Shown: positions 57,577 through 64,000 of the stretch, piece by piece
Numbering within the stretch: position 1 is the stretch's first letter
Layout: the number at the start of each line of letters is the position of its first letter
Assembly: GCA_027061995.1 (NCBI GenBank)
Contig: JAMOUT010000079.1
Coordinates: 51,470-115,469, forward strand
DNA from: Candidatus Aminicenantota bacterium
Lineage (GTDB): Bacteria; Acidobacteriota; Aminicenantia; JAMOAD01
Reading direction: 5' to 3'
DNA: 64,000 bases
Position numbers and translations under genes: made by a program
Notes under the pieces: generated by a model
Told to the model about the DNA's origin: nothing
Database searches by the model: none
The model's input: only the letters and a program-made list of their open reading frames with translations

Positions 57577-58553
57577 TATGGCATCTTCCTTCTTATGAAA
57601 TCCCACAATGATTCCGTCGGGATTCCCAAAAAGGTTTTTCTCCATACCCTATCACAACTATTACATGTTTGAATATCAGAAATATTTTGCTTCACATGCT
57701 TATCTCTCAAATTCACCAATCTTTCCCCGTTCCAAATCTCTTTTATGGATTTATCTTTAACGCTTTCAAGGGGATAATGTTCAAAAAAATCCTGAGCACA
57801 CGGCATGGCTGTTCCATCCCATAAGATTATCAATCCGTTCCATAAAAATGTGCAAGGGGTAAAATGAATCTTTGTGTTTTTGGTTCTTATATAGCCCGCC
57901 CAATTATGAATTTTTTTTACTATAACTTCATTTAAACCCAAGCCTTCAAAATTTTTCAAAAATTCTCTCTTTTTACCTTCATCGGAAATCTCTGAATTCG
58001 GGAAATCTATAAGTTCAATTGCAACCACGGGAGTTGTTGATTTCATCTCCTTTTTTAAAGTTAACAACTTTTTTATATTATCAACAACTTCGTCAAATTT
58101 AGCCCCTACTCTGATTTTTTCATAAGTTTTAGGTTGATATCCGTCGAAAGAGAAGGATATCCTTGAAAGTCGTGACTCTATTATCCCTCTTGATATCTCC
58201 TCGGTTAACAATGTTCCGTTTGTATGAAGTTTTGTTTTCCAATTGAATCTGGTTGCATAATTTAAAAATTTCAGGAATTCGGGATGAAGAAGGCTTTCCC
58301 CTCTATGTAAAAGACTTATATCAAAAACAAAATCTTTTGACTCGTCAACAATTTTCTTAAATAATTCAAAATCCATGTATCCTTTGTTTTTTGAGGTTAA
58401 ATCTTTGTTGGGACACATCACACATTTTAAATTACAATGTGAAGTAAGTTCAATCCATAAACGAACAGGAGGGGAGGACACTTTCGTCTTTCTACCAACA
58501 TACGACAAATATAACCTGAATAATCTATAATAATAATCAATAAAATTTTTCAT
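57576..58553 (-). CDS. Radical SAM/SPASM-domain enzyme
   Basis: 325 residues. The SAM cluster motif CNLKCVMC has Cys40, 44 and 47; HRGESLLHP is the GGE-like SAM-binding turn. The C-terminal SPASM/twitch part has Cys in TPCTF, MPCAQD and TCNSCDR, enough for one auxiliary cluster. Members modify peptides or proteins or make cofactors; anaerobic sulfatase-maturating enzymes are in the same superfamily. It shares one base with the sulfatase-fold gene, which makes that protein its most likely partner, though the Thr there argues against formylglycine chemistry. Confidence 0.88.
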   Translation of the reverse strand: MKNFIDYYYRLFRLYLSYVGRKTKVSSPPVRLWIELTSHCNLKCVMCPNKDLTSKNKGYMDFELFKKIVDESKDFVFDISLLHRGESLLHPEFLKFLNYATRFNWKTKLHTNGTLLTEEISRGIIESRLSRISFSFDGYQPKTYEKIRVGAKFDEVVDNIKKLLTLKKEMKSTTPVVAIELIDFPNSEISDEGKKREFLKNFEGLGLNEVIVKKIHNWAGYIRTKNTKIHFTPCTFLWNGLIILWDGTAMPCAQDFFEHYPLESVKDKSIKEIWNGERLVNLRDKHVKQNISDIQTCNSCDRVWRKTFLGIPTESLWDFIRRKMP

Positions 58554-58554
58554 C

Positions 58555-58575
58555 GATAAATTTTATCATATTATA
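58555..58575 (-). promoter_or_regulatory. -10 box and palindrome before the radical SAM gene
   Basis: Minus-strand perfect TATAAT (58570-58575) and, directly downstream, GATAAA-A-TTTATC (58555-58567), a perfect palindrome covering the start point and ending one base before the ATG. No -35 and no SD are seen, so expression may depend on a regulator bound nearby. Confidence 0.45.
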
Positions 58576-58596
58576 GGATATTCACCAAATTCAGGG

Positions 58597-60408
58597 TTAT
58601 CCGAAGATTTCTTCAAGCATATGTATTTTGTTCAAAGGGGGGATTGTTAATATGCCTTCGACTATATCTTTCAAATCATTAATAACCTCTTTTGCTATCT
58701 TTGCTCCCTCCATTTCACCCTCTTTTCCTTTTTTGCCCTCCATTCTTTTTAAAAATTTTTCGGGGACAATAACTCCGGGAACCTCATAATGCAAATATTC
58801 GGCGTTTTTAAAAGATGTAAAAGGCATAACACTGATAATAATAGGAAGTGATAATTCTTTCATCTGTTTTATTGTATTTTCCAGGGGTTTTATATCGTAT
58901 ATCGGTTGAGTAACAATAAAATGAGCTCCTTTATCTATCTTCTGTTTCAATCTTTCCAATTCATTAACCGATGTTTTTCTATCTATTCCGAATGCAACTC
59001 CGATAAAAAAAGAGGATTGTTTTCCTATTGAATTTCCGAGAATATCCTCACCGATATTAAGATGGGACATCATTTCCACCAATCCTTCGGAAGTTAAATC
59101 ATAAACCCCTGTCGCAAAAGGGTAGTCCCCTATGGAAGGGGGATCTCCGCCGAGTGCCAGAAGATTATGTAAGCCGAGAGCGGAAGCACCTAAGAGGTCC
59201 GATTGAATCCCGAGAATATTCCTGTCTCGGCATGTATAATGAATTATAATCTCTTTTCCAAACTCCTCTTTTAAAATTTTACCGGTGGCAATCGGGGACA
59301 TTCTTGATTTTGCCATAGGGCTGTCTGATATGTTTATCGTATTAATATAATCCTTATAAGGTTCTATCTTTCTTATGAGTTTCTCAATATTAGTATCTCT
59401 CGGGGGATCTATTTCAACCGATATCATATTCTTTTGTTCCAGAATATTTTTCAGTCCGGTCCACACTTTTTCTTTTTTACCTTTTTTCACTTTTTCCAAA
59501 ACCGATACTTTACTGATTTTCCTTTTCGTAGGAGATAATTGACTAACCTCTTTTTTCAGGCATCTTATGTGTTCGGGAGTTGTCCCGCAACACCCTCCCA
59601 AAACTTTTACCCCCGATTCAACATATTTTTTTCCGTATCTTGCGAAATATTTGGGATTAAACGGGTAATAAAATTTACCTTGGACAAATTGTGCCAAGCC
59701 TGCATTAGGCATTGCAGACAACTCTTTGTCGCTTGCTTTTCCGATTTTTCTTATGGCATCGAAAATATTCTGAGGCCCTATTCCGCAATTCGCACCTATA
59801 ACATCCGCCTCTGATTTGTTTAGTCTTAAACCGACTTCAACGGGGTTTTTCCCGAAAAGGGTATTTCCGTTTGCTGCAAAAGACATCTCCGCAATAATGA
59901 AAAGGTCTTTATCAATATCTTTTGCCACCTCAATCCCATTCAGGAGTTCTGTTATGGAGGCAAATGTTTCAAAAATTATAAGATCGGCTCCCCCATCAAG
60001 AAGAGCTTCTATTTGTTCCCTAAACATTGTTTTTATCTCTTCGGGAGAAGGCCTATCCTCTTTATCAAGAGGTCTGGATATAGGTCCTACAGAACCAGCG
60101 ACAAAAGCTTTGTCCTTTGCTATGTTTTTGGCAATTCTAACTCCATAGTAATTTATCTCTTTTACCTTATCCCCTATTCCGAAATATTTCTCGAGTATAT
60201 ATTCATTAGCTCCGAAAGTATTAGAGGTTAGAATATCAGCTCCCGCTTTCATATAACTTTTATGAACATCTTTAACTATCTCAGGCATTGAGATATTTAA
60301 TTCATCATAACAATGTCCTTTGGCAATCCCTCTTGCATATATCTCTGTTCCTATCGCACCATCAAAAACAATCAGCTGTTTTTCATTAAAATAATCTCTG
60401 AACTTCAT
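58597..60408 (-). CDS. Homocysteine S-methyltransferase / methylenetetrahydrofolate reductase fusion
   Basis: 603 residues. Residues 1-about 285 are a homocysteine methyltransferase domain (FDGAIGTEIYARG, LTSNTFGANEYIL, IGANCGIGP and GGCCGTTPEHIR with the Zn-binding Cys residues). Residues about 315-603 are the reductase (ISVEIDPPRDTN, HYTCRDRN, NLLALGGDPPSIG, FIVTQPIYD, PIIISVMPF). The fused protein can reduce methylene-THF and pass the methyl to homocysteine to give methionine, as in YitJ-type enzymes. No cobalamin-binding domain is present. No SAM riboswitch is seen upstream, since the protease gene is only 29 bases away. Confidence 0.94.
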   Translation of the reverse strand: MKFRDYFNEKQLIVFDGAIGTEIYARGIAKGHCYDELNISMPEIVKDVHKSYMKAGADILTSNTFGANEYILEKYFGIGDKVKEINYYGVRIAKNIAKDKAFVAGSVGPISRPLDKEDRPSPEEIKTMFREQIEALLDGGADLIIFETFASITELLNGIEVAKDIDKDLFIIAEMSFAANGNTLFGKNPVEVGLRLNKSEADVIGANCGIGPQNIFDAIRKIGKASDKELSAMPNAGLAQFVQGKFYYPFNPKYFARYGKKYVESGVKVLGGCCGTTPEHIRCLKKEVSQLSPTKRKISKVSVLEKVKKGKKEKVWTGLKNILEQKNMISVEIDPPRDTNIEKLIRKIEPYKDYINTINISDSPMAKSRMSPIATGKILKEEFGKEIIIHYTCRDRNILGIQSDLLGASALGLHNLLALGGDPPSIGDYPFATGVYDLTSEGLVEMMSHLNIGEDILGNSIGKQSSFFIGVAFGIDRKTSVNELERLKQKIDKGAHFIVTQPIYDIKPLENTIKQMKELSLPIIISVMPFTSFKNAEYLHYEVPGVIVPEKFLKRMEGKKGKEGEMEGAKIAKEVINDLKDIVEGILTIPPLNKIHMLEEIFG

Positions 60409-60437
60409 TTAATTTCTCCCAATATTATAGATATAGT

Positions 60438-61982
60438 TTAATTATCTTTATTTGACGGTTTCCCCGTTAATAAATCTTCAGCTCTTTTAAATTGAGGGTC
60501 ATATTTTAAAATAGAGATAAAACCCTCCTGTATCCCCCAAATTCTTGAAGAGATCTCCCTTTTTAATTCCAATTTTATTGATTTCATACTTTTGTCAAAA
60601 TCAGTTTTTGAGAATTTAATCTTTTTATCTTTTATAAAAGAATAAAAATCATTGACTATGTTCACGGGGATATCATCTTTAAAAATATGATAAACTTTCC
60701 CTTTTAAAGAATAAGTCATTTTTGATTTATTGTAAGAAAAAATATTTTTTATTTTTGTTTCTTTTTTTACAAGATGATTGGCATAAGAGAAAAACAACCC
60801 TTTACTTCTGAGGTTTGCGGTAAAAATTGTCAGTTTCCCCCCTTCCACGACCACATCGGGAACAATTCCCCCTGTATTTCGTTCATAACTTCCCTTATCA
60901 TTATAAAACAGAAGATAATCTTCAAGATGGGTATAATCTCTCTGAATCATTTTGCCCGAAGGTGTATAATATCTTGCTGTTGTTAATGCTATGGCAACAT
61001 TGTCCCTAAGATATAAAAGTGTTTGAACGAGCCCTTTACCCCAAGTTCTTGTTCCTACGATTAACCCCCTTTTATTGTCCTGTATTGCTCCGGAAACAAT
61101 TTCCGAAGCTGAAGCACTTCCTCTATTAACAAGAATCACTAACGGGATGTTTTCATATTGTCCGTTTTGCTTTGCCTTAAAAACACGATTCATCTTTTTA
61201 ATCCTACCCTTTGTCGATACTATTATTTTACCCTCTTTTAGAAATTCATCCGAGATACCGAGAGCCGCTTTAAGGTCCCCACCTCCGTTAAATCTTAAAT
61301 CCAGTATTAATCCTTTTATCCCCTCTTTAATCAATTTTTCCATAGCCTTATTAAACTCGTCAACAGTTGTCCCCGTGAAGGATCTGATTACAATAACTCC
61401 TATCTTTCCGTCTATTACATAAGGGTCGGTAAAATGATACGGAATTGAATACAGAGGAATTTCAGCTCTTTTTATTCTAAAAGGGAGAAGTTTTTTGTAT
61501 CCCTCTCTTTTTACTTTAATGTTTACAAAAGTTCCTTTAGGGCCTCTAAGTAATCGAACAGCTTCATTTTGCGAAAGATTTTTTGTTATTTTACCTTCAA
61601 CCTCAACGATTACATCTCCGGCTTGTATCCCGAGCCTGTATGCGGGGGTCCCTTCAAGAGGGGTTATCACCGTAAGACGATCTTCTATTTTTAATATCTG
61701 TATTCCTATTCCGTAAAATTTCCCTGTTTGATCCTCTTTCATTGTTTGGAAAGAATCGGGGTCTAAAAGATAAGAATGCGGGTCAAGTGTTTTTAACATC
61801 CCCCTTATGGCGGCAAAACTCAGTTTTTCATCATCAATTTTATCCTTGTAATGAATCTTTTTTAATAAGAGATGGGTTTTCGTATATTTAAATAGGGAGG
61901 TTTTCCAATCATCATATTTTGCGGATATTATAATAATGGAAATAAATAAAATAATTAATATGGTTTTTTTATTGGTTTTCAT
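60438..61982 (-). CDS. C-terminal processing protease (S41 family, periplasmic)
   Basis: 514 residues with a signal peptide or anchor (about 7-21). A helical lead region with LDPHSYLLDPDSF is followed by a PDZ domain (about 89-160; GIGIQI, TPAYRLGIQAGDVIVEVEG) and the S41 core with FNGGGDL, catalytic Ser291 in RGSASASEI and Lys316 in WGKGLVQ. It trims or degrades proteins in the periplasm. A C-terminal helical part of about 130 residues extends beyond the core. Its ATG overlaps the aminotransferase stop by 4 bases. Confidence 0.93.
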   Translation of the reverse strand: MKTNKKTILIILFISIIIISAKYDDWKTSLFKYTKTHLLLKKIHYKDKIDDEKLSFAAIRGMLKTLDPHSYLLDPDSFQTMKEDQTGKFYGIGIQILKIEDRLTVITPLEGTPAYRLGIQAGDVIVEVEGKITKNLSQNEAVRLLRGPKGTFVNIKVKREGYKKLLPFRIKRAEIPLYSIPYHFTDPYVIDGKIGVIVIRSFTGTTVDEFNKAMEKLIKEGIKGLILDLRFNGGGDLKAALGISDEFLKEGKIIVSTKGRIKKMNRVFKAKQNGQYENIPLVILVNRGSASASEIVSGAIQDNKRGLIVGTRTWGKGLVQTLLYLRDNVAIALTTARYYTPSGKMIQRDYTHLEDYLLFYNDKGSYERNTGGIVPDVVVEGGKLTIFTANLRSKGLFFSYANHLVKKETKIKNIFSYNKSKMTYSLKGKVYHIFKDDIPVNIVNDFYSFIKDKKIKFSKTDFDKSMKSIKLELKREISSRIWGIQEGFISILKYDPQFKRAEDLLTGKPSNKDN

Positions 61983-63172
61983 AATCTTTTATCCGGATAT
62001 ATTTTTAAAGCTTCCTTTATTATTTTCATTGATTTTAAAAGTTTATTTTCTTCAAGGACATAAGCAAGGCGAATCTCATCTTCCCCCTTACCTTTTGTTG
62101 CATAAAACCCTCCGGCTGGAGCCACCATTACGGTTTCTTTATTATAATGGAAATCCTTTAAAAGCCATTTTGCAAAATCATCGGAATTATTTATAGGGAG
62201 TTTTACAACCATATAAAAAGCACCTTGCGGTTTTTCAAGAACAACTCCTTCAATCTCTTTAAGTGCATCGAACATAATATCCCTTCTTTTTTGGTATTCT
62301 TGTTGAACTTCCCGGAAATATCTGAAATCCATTTTATATGCTGCTGTTGCGGCAACTTGTTCAACGGCAGGGGGGCAGAGTCTTGCTTGTGCGAGTTTCA
62401 TAACTCCTTTCATTATCTCTTTGTTCTTGCTGATTATATATCCGATTCTTGCTCCGCAAGCACTGTATCTTTTTGAGATGGAATCCACCACGATTACTCT
62501 GTCTTCCGCATTCTCAAAGTGTAACATACTTTTGTATTTTGTGTCCCCGTAAATAAACTCTCTGTAAACTTCATCACTTATTATATAAAGATTATGCTTT
62601 TTAGCTATTTCAATTATCCTCGACAAATCTTCTTCAGGATAGATTGTTCCCGTAGGATTATTCGGGGAGCAAATAAGAATAGCTTTTGTTTTTTTTCCTA
62701 TTTTTTTCTCTATCTCTTCGGATGCGGGAAGAGCGAAACCATCTTCGGCTTTTGTTGTAACCGGAATAAGTTTTATATTACTCATGGCGGCATAACCATT
62801 ATAATTAGTATAATAAGGTTCAAAAACTATTATTTCGTCGTCGATATCACCGACTACGGTAAAAGCAAAAAGTATTGCTTCGCTTCCCCCTGTTGTTATT
62901 ATCATCTCGTCGGGTGAAACTTCAGCATCATATTTTTTAAAATAATCCGAGATCGCCTCTCTTAAGAAAGGTTCTCCCTGTGAATAACCATAAGCGATTA
63001 TTTCCGATGAATAATTTTTTATTGCATTTAATATTGAATCGGGAGTCTTAATATCGGGCTGCCCTATATTAAGATGATAAACATTTATCTCCTTTGCTTT
63101 TGCTTCATCCGCAAACGGAACAAGTTTCCTTATCGGTGATTCTTGCATATTATTTACTCTTTCTGATATCAT
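61979..63172 (-). CDS. Class I/II pyridoxal-phosphate aminotransferase
   Basis: 397 residues of the aspartate aminotransferase Ib-like family: SPIRKLVPFADEAKAK, VYHLNIGQPDIKTP, the Asn in SPNNPTG (169-175), SDEVYREF, the PLP Lys234 in DSISKRYSACGARIGY, and a final Arg near the C-terminus (DEIRLAYV). The family includes Asp, Ala and aromatic amino-acid transaminases; the amino donor is uncertain. First gene of an operon with the protease and the MTHFR fusion. Good SD (AAGGAG) and a strong promoter. Confidence 0.9.
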   Translation of the reverse strand: MISERVNNMQESPIRKLVPFADEAKAKEINVYHLNIGQPDIKTPDSILNAIKNYSSEIIAYGYSQGEPFLREAISDYFKKYDAEVSPDEMIITTGGSEAILFAFTVVGDIDDEIIVFEPYYTNYNGYAAMSNIKLIPVTTKAEDGFALPASEEIEKKIGKKTKAILICSPNNPTGTIYPEEDLSRIIEIAKKHNLYIISDEVYREFIYGDTKYKSMLHFENAEDRVIVVDSISKRYSACGARIGYIISKNKEIMKGVMKLAQARLCPPAVEQVAATAAYKMDFRYFREVQQEYQKRRDIMFDALKEIEGVVLEKPQGAFYMVVKLPINNSDDFAKWLLKDFHYNKETVMVAPAGGFYATKGKGEDEIRLAYVLEENKLLKSMKIIKEALKIYPDKRL

Positions 63173-63201
63173 TTTATACTCCTTAATCTTTAAAATCTAA
63201 T

Positions 63202-63230
63202 ATTTTAAATCCTTAACCTGTTTAAGTCAA
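63202..63230 (-). promoter_or_regulatory. Promoter of the aminotransferase-protease-MTHFR operon
   Basis: Minus-strand TTGACT (63225-63230), 17-base spacer, TAAAAT (63202-63207), about 23 bases before the start point to ATG with an AAGGAG SD. Confidence 0.65.
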
Positions 63231-63288
63231 GGATACTTTATTGAATCCATCACTGTTCGGGAAAAAGCATGGTAAGTTCGGAAAAGTT

Positions 63289-63951
63289 TCATAAACTCTT
63301 TTGCTTTTTGACTTTAGAACGATTCTTTCTATGCTTGCAAAAATCTTTTACAATACACTCTTCACATTTAGGTCCTATAGGAAGACATATCTTTTTTCCG
63401 TAAACCACAAACATAGTGTTTATCCTTTTCCACCATTTTTCGGGTATTTTTTGTTTTAAAGCGGACTCGGTTTGTTCGGGAGTTTTTGTTTTTACAAATC
63501 CGATTCTATTAGAAATTCTATGAACATGAGTATCAACACAAATAGTATCAATACCAAAACTTAAAATTTGAACTAAATTGGCTGTTTTCCTGCCTACTCC
63601 GGGCAGTTTAATGAGCTCGTCAAAACTTTTCGGGACTTTCCCTCCGTATTTCTCAATTAAAAGTTTCGAGGTTTTAATCAGATTTTCTGCTTTTACTCTG
63701 TAAAAGCCCACGGGTTTAATCATTGAGGAAAGTTCCTCTTTAGAAAATTTCAAAATGTCCTCTGGTTTTGATATCTTTTTAAAGAGTTTTTCCGCAACGA
63801 TCTCTGTTGTTTCATCTCTTGTTCTCGCACTTAACATAGTGGCAACAAGAATAAGAAAAGGGTTTCTTTTCTTTAAACTTATTCTATCTCCGAAAGGAAG
63901 TTCCTCTCCGATAAAAGAGCTGATTTTATCTAATATTAATTCTATATTCAA
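63289..63951 (-). CDS. nth: Endonuclease III
   Basis: 220 residues. Helix-hairpin-helix LPGVGRKTAN at 116-125 with catalytic Lys122, catalytic Asp140 in VDTHVHR, and the 4Fe-4S ligands Cys189, 196, 199 and 205 in C-x6-C-x2-C-x5-C spacing. It is a bifunctional glycosylase/AP lyase for oxidised pyrimidines. The start is a TTG at 63951; there is no earlier in-frame alternative and no clear SD, since the preceding gene ends 4 bases upstream. Confidence 0.95.
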   Translation of the reverse strand: MNIELILDKISSFIGEELPFGDRISLKKRNPFLILVATMLSARTRDETTEIVAEKLFKKISKPEDILKFSKEELSSMIKPVGFYRVKAENLIKTSKLLIEKYGGKVPKSFDELIKLPGVGRKTANLVQILSFGIDTICVDTHVHRISNRIGFVKTKTPEQTESALKQKIPEKWWKRINTMFVVYGKKICLPIGPKCEECIVKDFCKHRKNRSKVKKQKSL

Positions 63952-63954
63952 CTA

Positions 63955-64000
63955 CTATTTTTTATTTGACAAATATTCATCTATTGCAATAGCGGCATCT
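63955..64000 (-). CDS. C-terminal end of an unidentified gene (cut by window edge)
   Basis: The last 14 codons read DAAIAIDEYLSNKK then TAG. A tail of this kind (DAA.AIDEYL) is common at the end of GltD-like or other FAD/NAD-linked oxidoreductases, but this short stretch cannot prove it. It ends three bases before the nth start codon, so it is probably cotranscribed with nth. Confidence 0.4.
   Translation of the reverse strand, partial: DAAIAIDEYLSNKK

Noticed and set aside
57577..57645. Longer N-terminus for the sulfatase-fold gene starting at 57645
   Set aside because: It would precede the signal/anchor segment by 23 residues and overlap the radical SAM gene by 70 bases; the ATG at 57576 has an SD and one-base overlap.
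60409..60437. SAM or cobalamin riboswitch upstream of the MTHFR fusion
   Set aside because: Only 29 bases separate it from the protease gene, and the upstream region of the operon start (63173-63288) has no such structure.

Overview
The window is AT-rich and gene-dense, about 95% coding by eye, with short gaps and many 1-4 base start/stop overlaps. It reads as the chromosome of an uncultured-type, Gram-negative (diderm), probably anaerobic bacterium. Evidence for a second membrane with LPS is the heptose kinase and adenylyltransferase pair (hldA, hldC), a heptosyltransferase, LptE, an LptD-like barrel, TolC and an RND pump. Evidence for an anaerobic, fermentative life is citrate lyase, a histidine-type formimino-glutamate enzyme, FeoAB and radical SAM chemistry. 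No phage, transposon, CRISPR array or rRNA is visible. The phylum cannot be fixed from sequence alone; a spirochaete-like or candidate-phylum lineage is a guess from the mix of a CarD regulator, type III pantothenate kinase and low GC.

Layout. 1-1.1 kb: end of nnrD, tsaE and signal peptidase I. 1.1-5.1 kb (minus): phosphofructokinase, then an HD-type dNTP hydrolase coupled to a fused FTCD enzyme. 5.2-8.0 kb (plus): citrate lyase with the acyl carrier fused to the beta subunit, then the alpha subunit. 8.1-14.2 kb (minus): tetR-tolC-adaptor-RND efflux operon with two tandem palindromes in its promoter. 14.3-22.1 kb (minus): DUF1848, an unknown secreted protein, the heptose/LPS-core operon, then a barrel protein-birA-coaX operon. 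22.3-28.9 kb (plus): carD, CBS/DUF21 protein, smpB, yraN, a HEAT-repeat protein and mutL. 29-37.4 kb (mostly minus): secreted proteins, a membrane glycosyltransferase, two methyltransferases, a DegT aminotransferase, a GlmU-like acetyltransferase, a TPR protein and an exported MEMO-family protein. 37.5-39.5 kb (plus): lptE, holA and a DUF3783 protein. 39.7-45.6 kb (minus): exported alpha- and beta-galactosidase-type glycosidases. 45.7-51.7 kb (plus): feoA, feoB, a NusG paralogue, two lipoproteins, an LptD-like barrel and another exported protein. 51.7-55.4 kb (minus): Na/Pi transporter, PhoU and UvrD-like helicase. 55.5 kb: initiator tRNA-Met. 55.7-64 kb (minus): sulfatase-fold protein with a radical SAM partner, homocysteine methyltransferase/MTHFR, C-terminal protease, aminotransferase, endonuclease III and the tail of a further gene.

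Regulation. Many operons have a clean TTGnnn-17-TAnnnT promoter. In at least five cases the -10 box ends only 5-8 bases before the ATG and no Shine-Dalgarno is present, so these mRNAs look leaderless; other genes have strong GGAGG sites. Convincing intrinsic terminators are nearly absent. Several palindromes sit exactly on or next to promoters. The most unusual protein-level features are the CitD-CitE fusion, a sulfatase-fold enzyme with Thr at the nucleophile site translationally coupled to a radical SAM/SPASM enzyme, a GlmU homologue without its nucleotidyltransferase signature, and an exported MEMO protein.
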